Position numbers and translations under genes: made by a program. Positions 30,936-43,640 of a DNA stretch of 64,000 nucleotides are shown here, one piece after another (positions within the stretch are counted from its first letter, which is position 1; each line of letters begins with the position of its first letter). Source of the DNA: Aspidapion aeneum (taxonomy: Eukaryota; Arthropoda; Insecta; Coleoptera; Brentidae); contig OY755038.1 of assembly GCA_963576565.1 (NCBI GenBank), positions 134,929,348 through 134,993,347 of the forward strand, given 5' to 3'. The notes under the pieces are model-generated. The model saw nothing but the letters and a program-made list of their open reading frames with translations, made no database searches and was not told the DNA's origin.

Positions 30936-32758
30936 TTGGTAATTTTGGTTGACTAATAGTTGTGGGAAGGGCCCAACTTAATTTTATATCTCGTGAACAC
31001 CAGGAATAGGGATCTGAGAATGCATTAAGCAGTAATTTTTTTTGAATAAATGTTGTGCGTAAATACACTCGAGTAGAATGAGTTAGTTTTACAACGGTCT
31101 TGTAGTTGGACCTTGGAATTGTTTTTATATTTGTTTTTCTGAAAATACATACAAGATAATTCTTTACTGAGTTGATTGCAAAATTTAAAACCCAGATTCT
31201 TTACATTATAGTGGTACAGTAAACAGGTACTAACGTTGCTTATTTCCTTAAGTAATAAATTTAAATAAAAATACTAACATCGTTTGTTTTTTAAACATAT
31301 CTATTTTCTAACTTTTCCTAAACTGATTGTTTTTTGCAATGACGATTTTTTATACCTTATGAGTTTTAAGTAAATTTAATTTACAATAATTTTTTTTCCG
31401 GAGTTTTGGGAGAAGAAAGGGAACCTGGTTTTAAAGGAAAAGAACAAAGACTGTTGCATAACATAACTCGATTAAGATTTTCTAATTTTTTTATTAAGGA
31501 TCGCTAATAGGAGCTGCAACCCTACTTAAAAAATTTATTTAATTTAAAAAAAAAATTTTTTTTTAATAGTTTTTTTTTGGAATAAATTTTTTGCGAATTT
31601 TTGAAATATTTTTTTTTTAAGTAAACTTGATTTTCTTGTTGCAAAAAGTTTTTTTGGTGCATAGTAGTACCTTGACCGCATTTATTTACCGGTTTAATTT
31701 AAGATTTTTTTTTGCTGAATTAAATAAATGAAATTATTGCTGATTTTCATTTCGAACCCTCGCGTTTCACTAACTTAACTTCATTTATTAAAAAAAAAAA
31801 AATTACTCCCTACTCCAAAATACCTATTAGGGTAGAGTAATATTTTGAAAATTTTAGTGAGCCACTAATTATTTTTTTTATTATTGGGCTACTGTGGTCT
31901 ACACCGAATTTTATTTTTTTAATTTTTTTTGGGCACCTTCCGGTCCGACCCTAGGGTCTTTGATACCGTAGTTTTATGGTCTGACGGTTTCGTCTTATTG
32001 TGACCGATTGACGTTAATATAATCTGGCTGTAAGGCCACGTGACCTTTTGGGTCCGAACAGGAGTGTTCTGATTATATTTTAACATCATCAAACTGACTG
32101 TTTACTGACGGATAGGCGTTGACCATGGTTTGCATCAATTTAGTTTAAATTTTGGGAATTTGATTTTAACGATTATTAGAGAGTTGCAGTCCTACCAAGA
32201 CGTTATTTCGGTAAATATTTTTAATACCATCGGTAATTTTTTTTATTTTTTTTTAATTACACACAACATCCTTACTAATTCAACGCAATTTTATCTAGCG
32301 GATTTTTTTTAATTGAGCATATTTTACGATTTCTATAACATGAACATCTGTTCCGATGTTTATTGCGTTCACTTATATATTAAGGGATGATGTTGCCTTA
32401 AGCAATACAAGATTCGCGTGATCTCAGGATAGGTAAGCAGGTTAAAGCGGGTTTTGATTTATTCTTTTAAAAAAAATCATTTTATACGGCGATTTGGGTT
32501 TTTTTTGAGGAGTTTATTTGTGGAGCCGTTCTGCAATAGCAGGAGTATACCCTAGCATTAACTGTGTACAAGAGCTTTGGGATTTTTGTTATAGGTAGTT
32601 TGTTGTACGTTCCATTTGGGGATAAGTTTACCTATTCAGTTGCTTGAGGATTAAACAAACATAACTTAACTTTAATTTTTATTCTAGTTCAGCTAGGATA
32701 AGCGCAATTATTTTTTTTTTTTGGTTTTACTCATGCAGGAGTGGAACATAAGACCTAA
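30936..32758. other. AT-rich spacer, no gene seen
   Basis: Homopolymer-rich DNA without convincing ORFs or transposon termini. The last bases plus the next (32759-32763, acact) form the left target duplication of BEL element 3. Confidence 0.55.
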
Positions 32759-32763
32759 ACACT

Positions 32764-33237
32764 TGTTAGCTCCCGCTAAATTTCGCGGTGTTTGTAAATT
32801 TTAAAACCACACAATTGAATGACGGACAGAGTGCATTTTCGCGCATTTTGGACATGCGCACCAAGAATCAGTGAGATCCTTTTTCGACCGCCTCGAGAAA
32901 TGGCGTGTTAATTTACTTTATCCAACTATTTCAAATTTCTACACTTGAAAGTGCTCGATTTTGGTGTACTGAAGCATAGAACTAGAAACTTCAGCCCTTC
33001 AGCTACGTGGTGACATCATTAGATCCAGACAGGGGCCCCTTGGAAGTGGAGAAATTGACTGCAAACTGGTGAGTGCTTTGTCTCTGATTTCCGTTGTGTG
33101 GTACCCACAATTAACCTATCGACCTTTTAATTATTTCGTAATTTTATATCAATATATTTATGTTTTGTTCGCGCTTCCATTAATTAAAATTTATACAGTT
33201 CATTGCAGTTATCGTTTTTCTTACTGCGGGCATAACA
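32764..33237 (+). repeat. 5' LTR of BEL element 3
   Basis: 474 bp, matching 3917-4391 in reverse and 40039-40512. It contains ctg/gtgagtgctttg (donor-like GTGAGT at about 33069). The 76-codon ORF starting at that GTG recurs in every LTR of the family but lacks an ATG. Confidence 0.94.
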
Positions 33238-33258
33238 TAAGTGGTGCTTCGAACCGAA
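33238..33258 (+). promoter_or_regulatory. Putative primer-binding site of BEL element 3
   Basis: tggtgcttcgaaccgaatg follows the LTR by a few bases and resembles the motif after the LTR of element 2. The deletion junction that removes gag lies immediately after it. Confidence 0.5.
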
Positions 33259-36200
33259 TGTTTTTTAACGAGTCATTCACCTCCGTTAGAGGTCATTAAC
33301 CCTAGGTTTTGGGAAATCGAACGTTTGCCTAAAAAACAAATCTTATCAAAGGAAGAAAAACAAGCAGAATCAATTTTTACTGCGAGTGTAGTACGGCAAC
33401 CGAGCGGTAGATTCATGGTAGATCTTCCGTTTAAAAATAAAATAAACCCTGACCTAGGAAATACTTATCCGCAAGCTTATCGTAGATTTTTACTTCTAGA
33501 AAATAGATTACTCAAAATTCCTGATCTGTACACTGCCTATTCAAGTTTCATGCAAGACTATATCGATTCTAATCATATGAGTTTAGTTTTATCTAGTCAA
33601 CCAAAAGTCGACGTATCATGTTTTTTAGCACATCATTGCGTACTAAAGCCGGAAAGCTTAAGTACAAAATTAAGGGTACTCTGGGATTGTTCGGCAGTCA
33701 CCCCAAAAAATATAAGTCTCAATGACACGTTGTTATCGGGACCGAAACTTCAAAAAGATATTGCTTCTTTACTCCTTACGTTTCGTCTTAATCCTATTGC
33801 CTACATTGCTGATATTAAACAGATGTTCCGTCAAGTCCTTATCAATCCTTATCACCGTCCTTATCAAAGGATATTGTGGAGGTTTTCTCCACAGGACCCA
33901 CTTTCAGTGTGGGAACTTTCTACTGTCACTTTTGGCATGACATGCTCACCTTTTCTAGCCATGCGTACATTAAATGAGCTGGCAGAGAGAGAAAAGGAAC
34001 GCTTCCCTATGGCTAGTACTGTTCTAAAAACGTCAATCTATATCGACGATATCTTGGGAACTAGCCCTTCGCTTTCTGAAGCTCTCTCCCTTCAAACAGA
34101 ACTCAATGATTTGTTGAAGTCGGGAGGATTTGAACTTAAAAAATGGGCAAGCAATTGTCCTGAGTTATTGGCAACATTGCCAGAGTCCGATCGTCAAATG
34201 CCTCTCTCTTTCGACACGGAGGAACCCCACTTTATCAAAGTTTTAGGACTTCAATGGCATCCAAAAAACGACATTTTTTCTTATCAATGCCGAATGAAGG
34301 ACAAACCCCCAACCAAACGTTCTATTTTATCTATCATAGGAACAATCTTCGATCCCTTAGGTTTTCTTTGTCCCTTGTTGCTACAAGCAAAATTTATTTT
34401 GCAACAGTTGTGGTTATCGAAAATAGGCTGGGACGAAGAACCAGATTCTTCTATCATCGACTCTTGGAACAAACTTCGTTCTGAATTCCCGCTTCTTTCC
34501 AATTTTTAATTACCCCGACAAATCAAACTGTCTAAAACCAATACCTGTCAAATCATCGGCTTCTGTGACGCTTCAATTCGAGGTTACGCAGGCGTCGTAT
34601 ATTTTCGTGTAGAAGAGGAAAACAATATATGTGTTTCTCTCATTTCTGCAAAATCTAGGGTCGCGCCTATAAACTCACAAACTTTGGCTAGGCTAGAACT
34701 CCTAGGCGCATTTCTTTTAAGCGAATTAATTGATTTCGTCTTATCTAGCTATGAAGGAAAAATAACTTTTACAAATATCGTTACTTTCTGCGATTCGCAA
34801 GTCGTATTGCATTGGCTTTCATCCCCTCCTAATCGCTGGCAAACCTTTGTTGGAAATCGAGTCAGTAGAATCCAAGAAATCATTCCCTCAAACTCGTGGC
34901 GCTACATTCCTTCTGCTTTAAATGCAGCCGATATTGCGTCACGAGGGGCCACCCCTTCACAGCTCATGTCACATGACATGTGGTGGAACGCACCGTCGTT
35001 TTTGAGGTCTCCCGAAAACGAATGGCCCGATTTTCATAAATCAAAAATGCCGATTGATTTCGGAGATATTAATCTGGAGGAAAAGCCAAAGGTCTGTTGC
35101 AATGCGATAATTGACGTTAACTTCTTAGATCAGCTTCTTATCAAATATTCATCTATATCAAAAATTCAACGTATCATTTGTTATGTCCTTCCTTATATAG
35201 TTAACCTTCTTCAAAACCATTCCTATCAAAAACCCACTAAGCCGCCGGACCAAAAAGTTATTTTTGAGAATATTGTTTTTCCTACCACCGGTGAGATGCA
35301 AAGTGCGTTATACCTTCTTATCAAACGCGTTCAAGGTTCTTGTTTTTCTGAGCTTTTTTCCGCGTTATCTAAGGATAAACCAATACCGAAACCTTTCCGA
35401 AAACTTTCACCTTTTCTTGATGAAAATAATATCATTAGAGTCGGTGGCAGATTACAAAAATCTGACCTTTTGTCTTATTCTGCAAAACACCCCGTCTTAC
35501 TTTCGAGTAACCATCGTTTAACTACTCGTCTTATCGGGTCCACTCATCGACAATACCTTCATCCTGGGTTTAAAACATTACATAATCTGCTTTTACTGCA
35601 ATTTTGGATATTATCTGCCAGACGGGCAATTCAAAGAACCATATCCAAGTGTTTGCAATGTTTTAGAATCAACCCTAAACCCTATAGACTGCCCATAATG
35701 AGTTTAAACCTTTTTCGAGTGTAGCTATCGACTTTTGTGGACCTTTCTTTGTGATTCCTCATCGTTACCGTGGTTGTAAAGCTTGCAAATCGTATATCTG
35801 TGTGTTTGTCTGTACGGCCACACATTGCGTGCATTTGGAATTAACCATGGAACTGTCCACCGAAGGGTTCATAGGTGCATTTCATCGATTCATTTCCAGA
35901 CGTGGAAGCGTGACGCAATGCTGGTCAGATCAAGGCAGTAATTTTATAGGGTTTCGTAACCAATTACTTGATTACGCAAGAAGTGCGTCCACCAGTCTTT
36001 CTATTCGTTGGCATCTGGGACCTCCTCTCAGTCCACATTTCAACGGCCTGGCAGAAGCTGGCGTCAAAAGTTTTAAAACTCACTTTGTTCGAGTTGTCGG
36101 CGACCAGAAGTTGTCTATCATGGAAATGTCCACCCTTACATGTCGCATAGAAGCCGTACTTAATAGTCGCCCTTTATCTCCTGGGCATTTTTTGACCCTT

Positions 36201-36546
36201 GAACCCCTTAATTCCGGAGTCAGATTTGTCCGAGGTTCCCCTAAATCGGCTCTCGAGATGGCAACGAATCCAAAAACAACATAATGATTTTTGGAAAAGG
36301 TATTCTGTAGAGTATTTGCATACGCTATAACAGCGACACAAGTGGGCTGATTCGTCCCCAAATATCAAATTAAATGATTTGGTTATCATAACGAGTGATC
36401 ACATTCAGTCACCTTTGAAATGGCCGGTCGGTCGGGTCATCGAACTGCATCCCGGCGGAGACGGTCAGGTGCGTGTTGCGACGGTACAAACGGTTACCAG
36501 TGTTTACAAGCGGCCAGTTGTAAAACTGTGCCTCTTGCCGAATTAA
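33259..36546 (+). pseudogene. BEL element 3 pol: RT, RNase H, integrase (broken)
   Basis: RT: KLRVLWDCSA, YIADIKQMFRQVLINP (motif A Asp), LWRFSP, YIDDILG (motif C, about 34042). An in-frame TAA at 34507-34509 separates RT/connection from RNase H (GFCDASIRGYAGVV, RLELLGAFLL, FCDSQVVLHWL, NAADIASRG). Integrase zinc domain HRQYLHPGF...CLQCF lies near 35550-35670. A frameshift near 35720 precedes AIDFCGPF; then WSDQGSN and AEAGVKSFKTHF with the integrase Glu. A second frameshift lies near 36250, a TAA occurs within the EYLHTL segment near 36330, and the C-terminal YKRPVVKLC ends with TAA at 36544-36546. Catalytic residues persist, so decay is recent. There is no ATG start. Confidence 0.9.
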
Positions 36547-36607
36547 AAGTAATTTTAATTTTTTCTACCTAATGAAGTCAATTATTATATATATATATTT
36601 ATCGGTT

Positions 36608-38552
36608 TCACAACGTTCTACGTCTTCCGATACCCAATCTCCACTCGTTTCTGTTTGCCCATAATTCATCATCTAGGCCTCTTATTCTTATTTCACTGTC
36701 TATTCCTTTTCTCCAGCTTCTCCTTGGCCGTCCTCGTTTTCTTCGGCCAGTTGGTTTCCATTGTAGTATTTGTTTAGGTAGTCTTTCATCATTCATTCTT
36801 TGTACATGTCCGTACCACACCAGTTGTTTTGTTCTTATATCATCCACTAAAGTACGTTCACCCACTGTCATAATTTTTCTTATTCTTTGATTTGTACTCT
36901 CTTTTTGATTTCCCTGCTGCTCTTCTGCAATAGTCCATCTCCGTAGCGGAAAGCATTTTTTCTGTTCTATCCTTGATTGGCAATACTTCTGAGCCGTATG
37001 TAATAATACTTTTTATAATGGTGTTATATATAAGCTTTTTGTTATGTTTTGATATACTTTGGTCCCAAATTATTCCATTTAATAAAGTTATTGCTTTTCT
37101 TCCTTGTACGTTTCGATCTTTTATAGCTTTGTCTAGTGTTCCGTCAGCTGTAATTTTTAGACCTAAGTATTTATACTCATCACAGGAGTGAATTCGCTGC
37201 CCGGTATTTAAGATTAGATCCTGTTTCATTCCACCGATACACAAATACTCTGTCTTATTGAGATTAACCTCTACTCCCCACTTATTGTACTCTTCTATTA
37301 GTTTTCGTGTCATATATTCGAGGTCGTCATAATCCTGAGCCACTACTATCTGATCATCGGCGAAACATAAAGTATACAAGGTGGTTTCGTCCAACGGAAT
37401 TCCCATGTTTTGGCATTTTCTCTTCCATACTTTAAGGACTTGTTCCAAGTATATCTTGAAGAGCGTAGGCGAGATACAGCAACCTTGTTTAAGACCTTTA
37501 TTTACTTGAAAGCCTTTGGTTAGTTTTGCTTTTATTTTAGCTTTCGCCTTACTATTGCGGTATAACTCTTTGATGGCCTTAATTAGTTGTACGCTTATGT
37601 CTGTGTTTTCCAAAGTCGATTTAGTGGTATACTATCATATGCCTTCTGCAAATCCACGTAAAGCAGATGCAGCTCTTTCCGTATGCCATTTTCTTTTCAA
37701 TAACTTGGGTTATACAAAAGAGATGATCTGAAGTCGATCTACCCGCCTTGAAACCAGCTTGTTCTTCTGCCTCCATGTCTTTATATTCGCTCTCTACTTT
37801 ATTTCTTATTATTTTACCGTATATTCTGCTTAGCGTACTAGTCACAGATACACCTCTATAATTGTCACATACATCCTTCCTTCCTCAGTTGGGACTACAG
37901 TTCCGTTTAAATATTTTTGGAAAAGATTCCGTAATCTCCAAAAGAGTTCTTCAGTGCCATATTTAATAAGTTCGGCTGGGATATTTCCGGGTTCGGCAGA
38001 TTTACCGCTTTTTAAGGTTGTGCACACGTTTTTGACCTCAGAGATTGTGAGGGGTACTGGAGATCACATCGTTCTAATTATATTGTCTCTTGCGTCTTCC
38101 TTGAATTCTGCTCTATCTTCAGTTAAAAGTTTTTTAAAATGCTCATCCCATTCTTTGTCTGGTATTGGTGAAATTATATCTCTGCATGTTTCTTTTTTAA
38201 TCGATCTTATAGTTTTCCAGCTTTCGGTACTTCTCCTACCTCCTAAGTAAGAATCTATTTTCTGGCACTTTTGCGTCCACGAATGATTTTTCTTATCACT
38301 GATCATTCTTCTCACCTTTGATTGCGCGATTTTGTATTCTTGTCTGCTTCTATCTGTCTTTTGGGATAAGTAGGTGTGATATAATTTCCTTTTTTTCTCT
38401 ATGTCTCTCTCAATCTCAGCATCCCACCAGTATGGTTTTCTTCTTTTAGAAGTTTCTTCCACTAATCCTAGTGCTTCTTTTGCAGCTTGGTGGATGCTTA
38501 ATGTAATACATTCGTATTCCTTATCTGGGGTTTCACCTGAACTTGTATTAAG
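36608..38552 (-). pseudogene. LINE copy 2 reverse transcriptase region, broken
   Basis: Linker, RT and Arg-rich tail in at least four frames. Relative to copy 1 it lacks about 38 bases near 37880 (before RT motif 0/1), about 10 bases near 37613, and one base near 37680, and has a small deletion near 36893 in the C-terminal region. QGCCISPTLFKIYLEQ and CFADDQIVVAQD are still readable at about 37350-37480. No functional RT is possible. Confidence 0.88.
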
Positions 38553-39458
38553 TTATTCGTTCAGTCTCTTTTTGTATAAGTTTTTTACGCTGTCATGTTC
38601 TAGGCTTAGTAGATTATATTTACAGTGATCAATTTCTTCAATCACTGTATCATCAAGATGTTGTTGATGCAGGCTTCGGCCTCGATAAGGAATGAGAATT
38701 TTGGACTCCAGAAAATAGTGATCACTTCCGCATGTTGATCCACGCTTTGTTCTGACATCTTGAATTTTTAGTTTTGTCTTTTGTTTAGTGATAAGATAAT
38801 CAATGACGGATTTCAGGTTTTGTGAGGGTTTGGTCCAGGTATATTTGTGTATTTCCTTATGTTGAAAAAAACCGTTTTGGATTTTTAGGTCTAATTGCTC
38901 ACATACTGTAATTAGCCGGTTTCCATTGTCATTAACAACATTTTCTCCATATTGGCCAACTGTCAGATCATTAACTCTGTCGGTTCTACTATTTAAATCT
39001 CCCAATATGACAATTTCTCTAGATGCACTTACAGCTGATATTTCATTGTGTAGGTCTTCAAGAAAATTGTCTTTCACGGCTACATTTGCATCATCGTTAT
39101 ACGCATAGATTCCAAAAATCGTAAGTCTCATTCCTTTTATTGTTATATTCATTTTAATTAGCCTTTCATTGATTCCTTCCCAGTTGGTGATAAATTTTCT
39201 AAATCTTTTGTTGACCAAAATAGATACTCCTTGTTGGGCATGTTTTTCTTTTGCCACTCCGCTATAGAAATGGTCATATTGTCCTAGGTTTTCAGATCCT
39301 TTTCCTTTCTTTTTCGTTTCTGTTAGTACAGCAAGGTCTACCTTCATTCTGCTGCACTCATGTACTATTTCATTCACTTTTCGATTCATTCCTTGTACGT
39401 TCCATGTACCAAAAATCATATTCCTGTTTCTTTGCTTGGTTCGTCTTAGGTTTTTCAT
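38553..39458 (-). CDS. LINE copy 2 endonuclease (open, truncated by stop)
   Basis: ATG at 39458. 301 codons open before a TAA that replaces a Lys codon of copy 1. All APE-type endonuclease motifs are intact: FGTWNVQGMNRK, VLTETKKKG (catalytic Glu), GVSILVNKRF, FGIYAYNDD, ILGDLNSR, SVIDYLITKQ and GSDHYFLESK (SDH). So this copy has a plausible endonuclease domain but no attached RT. Confidence 0.88.
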   Translation of the reverse strand: MKNLRRTKQRNRNMIFGTWNVQGMNRKVNEIVHECSRMKVDLAVLTETKKKGKGSENLGQYDHFYSGVAKEKHAQQGVSILVNKRFRKFITNWEGINERLIKMNITIKGMRLTIFGIYAYNDDANVAVKDNFLEDLHNEISAVSASREIVILGDLNSRTDRVNDLTVGQYGENVVNDNGNRLITVCEQLDLKIQNGFFQHKEIHKYTWTKPSQNLKSVIDYLITKQKTKLKIQDVRTKRGSTCGSDHYFLESKILIPYRGRSLHQQHLDDTVIEEIDHCKYNLLSLEHDSVKNLYKKRLNE

Positions 39459-39830
39459 TTTTTTCCGAGGCGTTTGATTGGGTTTTTTAACAGTGTACGT
39501 TTTTTCCGGGTATCAGAGAGTTAGTCTGATGCCCCAACCCCCAACCTGGAGGACCAGGTTATTTTTGATCGAGGTTTTCTTCCCCTAGCCTTTGACGATT
39601 CCAACGCCGGTACTACAAGGCAGTAGTCTTTTATACTATCCCTAAAAGAAAGGGTTGCCACCTACGCTATGATCACCGTACCGAGCCTTTCCGCCGAACC
39701 GAACCTCCCGTAACCCTGGGAAAGGGACCCTATACAAGTGGTAACTCTCCGGGTCGCAGAGTACCTGGAATCTACGGAGGGCAGGGGTCGATTCATTTCC
39801 CCTGATAGACATCTGATAGACAACCGAACC
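39459..39830 (-). other. 5' leader of LINE copy 2
   Basis: Matches the leader of copy 1 with a substituted patch at about 39683-39710 and a different 5' terminus (gatagacaaccgaacc next to the target duplication). Confidence 0.55.
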
Positions 39831-39844
39831 GAAGTCAATTATTA

Positions 39845-40038
39845 CAGTAGGTAATTCTTTATTATTTTTTTTAAAATTTTGTTTGTTTGTTTTAACTTTT
39901 TCGGGTTTTCGTTATCTCTAAATAAACTTACGCTACTTATCTGTTTTTCATTCATTTATATTTATCGGTCGATAATTTTTTTTTTATCTATATCTGTCCG
40001 GCTGATATTCTAAAATTGTGTGTTTTGGAGGGCAGTTA
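39845..40038 (+). other. BEL element 3 3' untranslated region and polypurine tract
   Basis: Continues the element after the LINE and ends with ggagggcagtta (40027-40038) directly before the 3' LTR, the same tract as in element 1. Confidence 0.75.
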
Positions 40039-40512
40039 TGTTAGCTCCCGCTAAATTTCGCGGTGTTTGTAAATTTTAAAACCACACAATTGAATGACGG
40101 ACAGAGTGCATTTTCGCGCATTTTGGACATGCGCACCAAGAATCAGTGAGATCCTTTTTCGACCGCCTCGAGAAATGGCGTGTTAATTTACTTTCTCCAA
40201 CTATTTCAAATTTCTACACTTGAAAGTGCTCGATTTTGGTGTACTGAAGCATAGAACTAGAAACTTCAGCCCTTCAGCTACGTGGTGACATCATTAGATC
40301 CAGACAGGGGCCCCTTGGAAGTGGAGAAATTGGCTGCAAACTGGTGAGTGCTTTGTCTCTGATTTCCGTTGTGTGGTACCCACAATTAACCTATGGACCT
40401 TTTAATTATTTCGTAATTTCATATCAATATATTTATGTTTTGTTCGCGCTTTCATTAATTAAAATATATACAGTCCATTGCAGTTATCGTTTTTCTTACT
40501 GCGGGCATAACA
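40039..40512 (+). repeat. 3' LTR of BEL element 3
   Basis: 474 bp TGTTAGCTCC...GCATAACA, followed by the acact duplication at 40513-40517. The donor-like gtgagt is at 40344-40349. Confidence 0.94.
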
Positions 40513-40517
40513 ACACT

Positions 40518-40886
40518 GCCAAAGCTCTTTTATTTTTTAAAGTTTTTTTTTATGGCTACTTGTTAATTCTAATTTAGGATTTAAGTAGTTATTTCTCTCT
40601 GCAAGGTTGGACGTCATGGTTTGTTGTGCAAATAATTAATATAAACTATGATTACATTTTTACATGCAAATAAATTTTATTTTCTTACTGCTCCGGTGTT
40701 CTTCGGTTTTGCTCGCGTCTGCCCGTGTTTAAGTTTTATATTTTCTACAGTTGTGAGAAAATTTATAGTGACTTTCACTAGTGAATTTAAAGTGAACTTT
40801 GTGTTTGTTATTGCGTGGTTTAGTGTTTTTAATTGGGAGGTATGACTAAGAGTTTTAAAGTTTAAAGTTTTAGTATAAAAGACACC
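40518..40886 (+). other. Spacer or leader upstream of gypsy element 1 gag
   Basis: AT-rich sequence between element 3 and the gag start. It probably includes the gypsy leader or LTR remains, but no repeat copy lets me fix an LTR edge. tataaaagacaccatgg immediately precedes the gag ATG with a strong Kozak context. Confidence 0.45.
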
Positions 40887-42330
40887 ATGGCTATTTCGTT
40901 AAGTCGTTTGTCTGGCATAAGTTACTTAGTCAAGGATGAATTAATCTATGAATTAACATGGAGAGGCATAGCCATTGGATCGGTGGAAGAGATGAAGCAA
41001 GAGCTTATGCTGATTAAGCAAAAAGAAAAAACTGATAGAAGTATGAGATACACTCCGTATCCCTTTAAATTTGGCCAGGATGCTTTTAGCTGCATGAAGA
41101 AGCTGGATAGTCTGGTACCGCTGATAGAGAAGTTCTCTGGTACGAGCAAAGGGGGAGAGTTTAGAAAAATCGCTGTAAGGTTCCAACACGTGCTAGCCAG
41201 GATAAATAACATGAATACGTCTAACTTTGAAGAAAATCAAACAAAAGGCATACTGGTTGCGGAAACCTTGAGTTTGATTGGGAGATTGCAGAGCCAAGCA
41301 ACATATTTATCAAGAGTTTGCGTGACCTCAATTGATGATGAAGCATCCGAAAGCCAATCGACGAGTCGAAGCTCTGATCACTCGACAAATGTTGACAACA
41401 CACCCAACCAGTCTCATTTCCCGCAACCACAGCTCTCGAGCACACAGAGAACAGCTCAACAGCCTACGAACCAACCGTCGGTTATTGCTCCAGTGCAAAT
41501 GCAAATGCTAACGAATTCTACTCAAACACCAATACAGGCACCACCCCCAATGCTGATTCAGAATGACAATACAACAGCTTTTCATTATCAACAACCCTCT
41601 ACCGTTCCATTGAGTTTAGCTGCCCTCCAAAGTAGCATAGCACCGATTGCTCAGTCACGACCATTTTCATGTTCGTCGCCAGTACCAATGCCAAGTGATC
41701 CTGGTACTTCATATCACGTTGCACCTGTACCTCCGCATAAATGGAACCTAAAGTTTACAGGCGAGAGGGGTACGATCTCCGCCACTGCATTTTTTGAGAG
41801 AGTGGACGAGTTGAGTCAGGCTAGAGGAGTCACCAAAAAGGCTCTACTGAACTCGGGCATAGACCAGAAATATTGTTTAGAGGAAGAAAATTTTACACCT
41901 AGGAGAAACCAATCAATTGAACCTGACTTGGCCTACCTTGACGTAGAGACGAATTTCCAACAGGGGTCAATGCAATTTAGATATCAAGTACCGAGACATC
42001 TAACCAACAGAATTTAAATATTCCTGATAATAGATTTAGCAGAGATAGGCAGCAGCCATCAAGCAGTTACCCTGCTAGAGCAGATACAGGGAGACAACAA
42101 CCAGCTAGTGGTCAGTCTAGTGTATATGACAGAGATAGAAAACCACCACAAGGTGTTAGAGCTGGTAGGGCGAATAGGGACGTTTTTTGCTATAGATGCA
42201 ATCAAACAGGGCATCTGGCGATCGGGTGTGCATTACCTAGAGGTAAGCAGTGTTATTCGTGTGGTCAACCAGGGGTAACAGTAAGAGAATATCGTAATTG
42301 TAATCGTCAGGGAAACGGTTTCAGGCGCTC
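40887..42330 (+). pseudogene. Gypsy element 1 gag, deleted and frameshifted
   Basis: ATG at 40887 in a strong context. 376 codons are open to 42017: an N-terminal helical region, a long Gln/Ser/Pro/Thr-rich linker (about residues 150-280), then KWNLKFTGERGTISATAFFE, the start of the gypsy capsid. Relative to element 2 roughly 130 residues of capsid are missing after ALLNSG, where the sequence jumps to the pre-nucleocapsid part. After a frameshift near 42015 come CYRCNQTGHLAIGC (CX2CX4HX4C) and a degenerate second knuckle that has lost its His and last Cys. No functional Gag. Confidence 0.8.
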
Positions 42331-42389
42331 GTAGGCGGTCGACCTTCGAGTCGGCCTAAACAAGCATCGACCGATAGGCTAACGTACGT

Positions 42390-43640
42390 CTTAGATGAAA
42401 GGCCTTATTTAGAAGTGGATATAAGTTACTAGGTTTGTTGGATTCCGGGGCTTCACGTACCTTTTTAGGGAATCATGGTTGGTCAATCATCGAGAGGTCT
42501 GGTTTTTCACTTGATACCACGAAGAAGACGAGTTGTATTGTTGCAAATGGTCAAAGCACGATTAGTATTGGGACAGTGCAGCTTCCTATGCGAGTTCAGG
42601 ATAAATTTAGGTTAATAGAGGTCGTCGTCGTTCCTGAGTTGCCACATACTTTGATTTTGGGATTGGATTTTTGGATTTCGATGGGTATAGTACCGAACTT
42701 AAGTACTAATGAGTGGCACTTTGCCGATAATAAAGATGTGATTTGTTCTTTAGAAACATCAGACCAACAAACTACTCTTACGCCTTATGAATCAGAACGA
42801 CTGGAGGAATTGGTCGATAAATATAAGACTATTATGGATGACTCACTGGGATGTACAGACAAGGTAGAGCATAAGATTACAACAGATGCAGCACCGATAA
42901 GACAACGTTCATATAAGGTCTCACCGGTCATTCAAAAACTTATTGATGACGAAATCGATGAAATACTAAAACTAGATGTGATAGAACATAGTAGCAGTTC
43001 ATGGGCTTCACCAGTGCTAATGGTACAAAAGAAAAACACAAAGAAATATCGTTTCTGCGTAGACTACTGCAATTTAAACTCTGTGACGGTGCGTGATAGT
43101 TATCCTTTACCACTCGTATCCGAGACCCTTGACAAGTTGAAAGATGCTAAGTACTTGTCAACTTTAGTTATCAAAAGCGCTTATTGGCAAGTACCAATGG
43201 ATGAATCATCAAAGCCATTAACAGCATTCATCTGTCGTCCCAATTTTAACGTCTACCTTTTGGACTTCATAATGCACCTGCAACTTGGCAGAGACTCATA
43301 AATATCATCATAGGAAACGATTTAGATCTCGATGACCTCGTAATTGTCACTCAGAGCTTTTTTGAACATCTTAGAATTCTCGAGGAAGTCCTACGAAGAT
43401 TGTAGAATGCAAAGATAACGGTAAGTTGGAAGAAATGCCAACTGTGTAGGCCAGAAATGACTTATTTAGGACCCCAATAAAATTAAAGCCATGTTAAAGC
43501 TCCACACGCCAAGAACTGTCAGAGAAGCTCGTAGAGTTGTAGTTACAATATCCTGGTATAGACGTTTCATAGAGAATTTTTCAGCGATAATAGCTCCAAT
43601 TACAGATCTAAGAAAAATCTAAAGTTTGATTGGACTCCAG
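42390..43640 (+). pseudogene. Gypsy element 1 protease and RT, broken
   Basis: Protease LLDSGASRTFLGNHGW (about 42435) with the second motif LILGLDFWISMGI. RT begins about 42880: VIEHSSSSWASPVLMV, YRFCVDYCNLNSVT, DSYPLPL and KDAKYLSTLVIKSAYWQVPM (the motif A Asp reads Val-Ile, so the catalytic position is lost). A frameshift near 43230 follows. The motif C region reads LDLDDLVIVT, shortened relative to the YLDD of element 2, and further frameshifts occur to 43640. Inactive. Confidence 0.82.

Larger units (their letters stand above)
36588..39830 (-). mobile_element. RTE-like LINE copy 2, in BEL element 3
   Basis: Flanked by the 14-bp duplication gaagtcaattatta (36574-36587 and 39831-39844). 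The uninterrupted site is preserved in element 1 (about 4592-4605, minus strand), confirming both ends. Same family as 6097-9423. The AT-repeat tail lies at the low-coordinate end (36588-36600), and the endonuclease at the high end. Confidence 0.93.
32764..40512 (+). mobile_element. BEL/Pao LTR retrotransposon 3 (family of element 1)
   Basis: TGTT...AACA 474-bp LTRs, flanked by acact at 32759-32763 and 40513-40517. After the 5' LTR and a primer-site-like motif the sequence jumps at about 33259 directly into the pol linker, so leader, gag and protease are deleted. Pol from RT to the C-terminus is present but broken by a stop and frameshifts. An RTE LINE sits in the 3' untranslated region at 36588-39830. 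The LTRs differ at about seven positions by eye. Confidence 0.93.

Noticed and set aside
30727..31068. 113-codon minus-strand ORF
   Set aside because: Starts with GTG, no recognised motif, and lies in a repeated inverted segment.
33069..33299. Conserved 70-77-codon ORF in every LTR of the element 1/3 family (also near 3873, 11136 and 40344)
   Set aside because: It begins at the GTG of a splice-donor-like sequence, has no ATG, and recurs only because the LTR is repeated.
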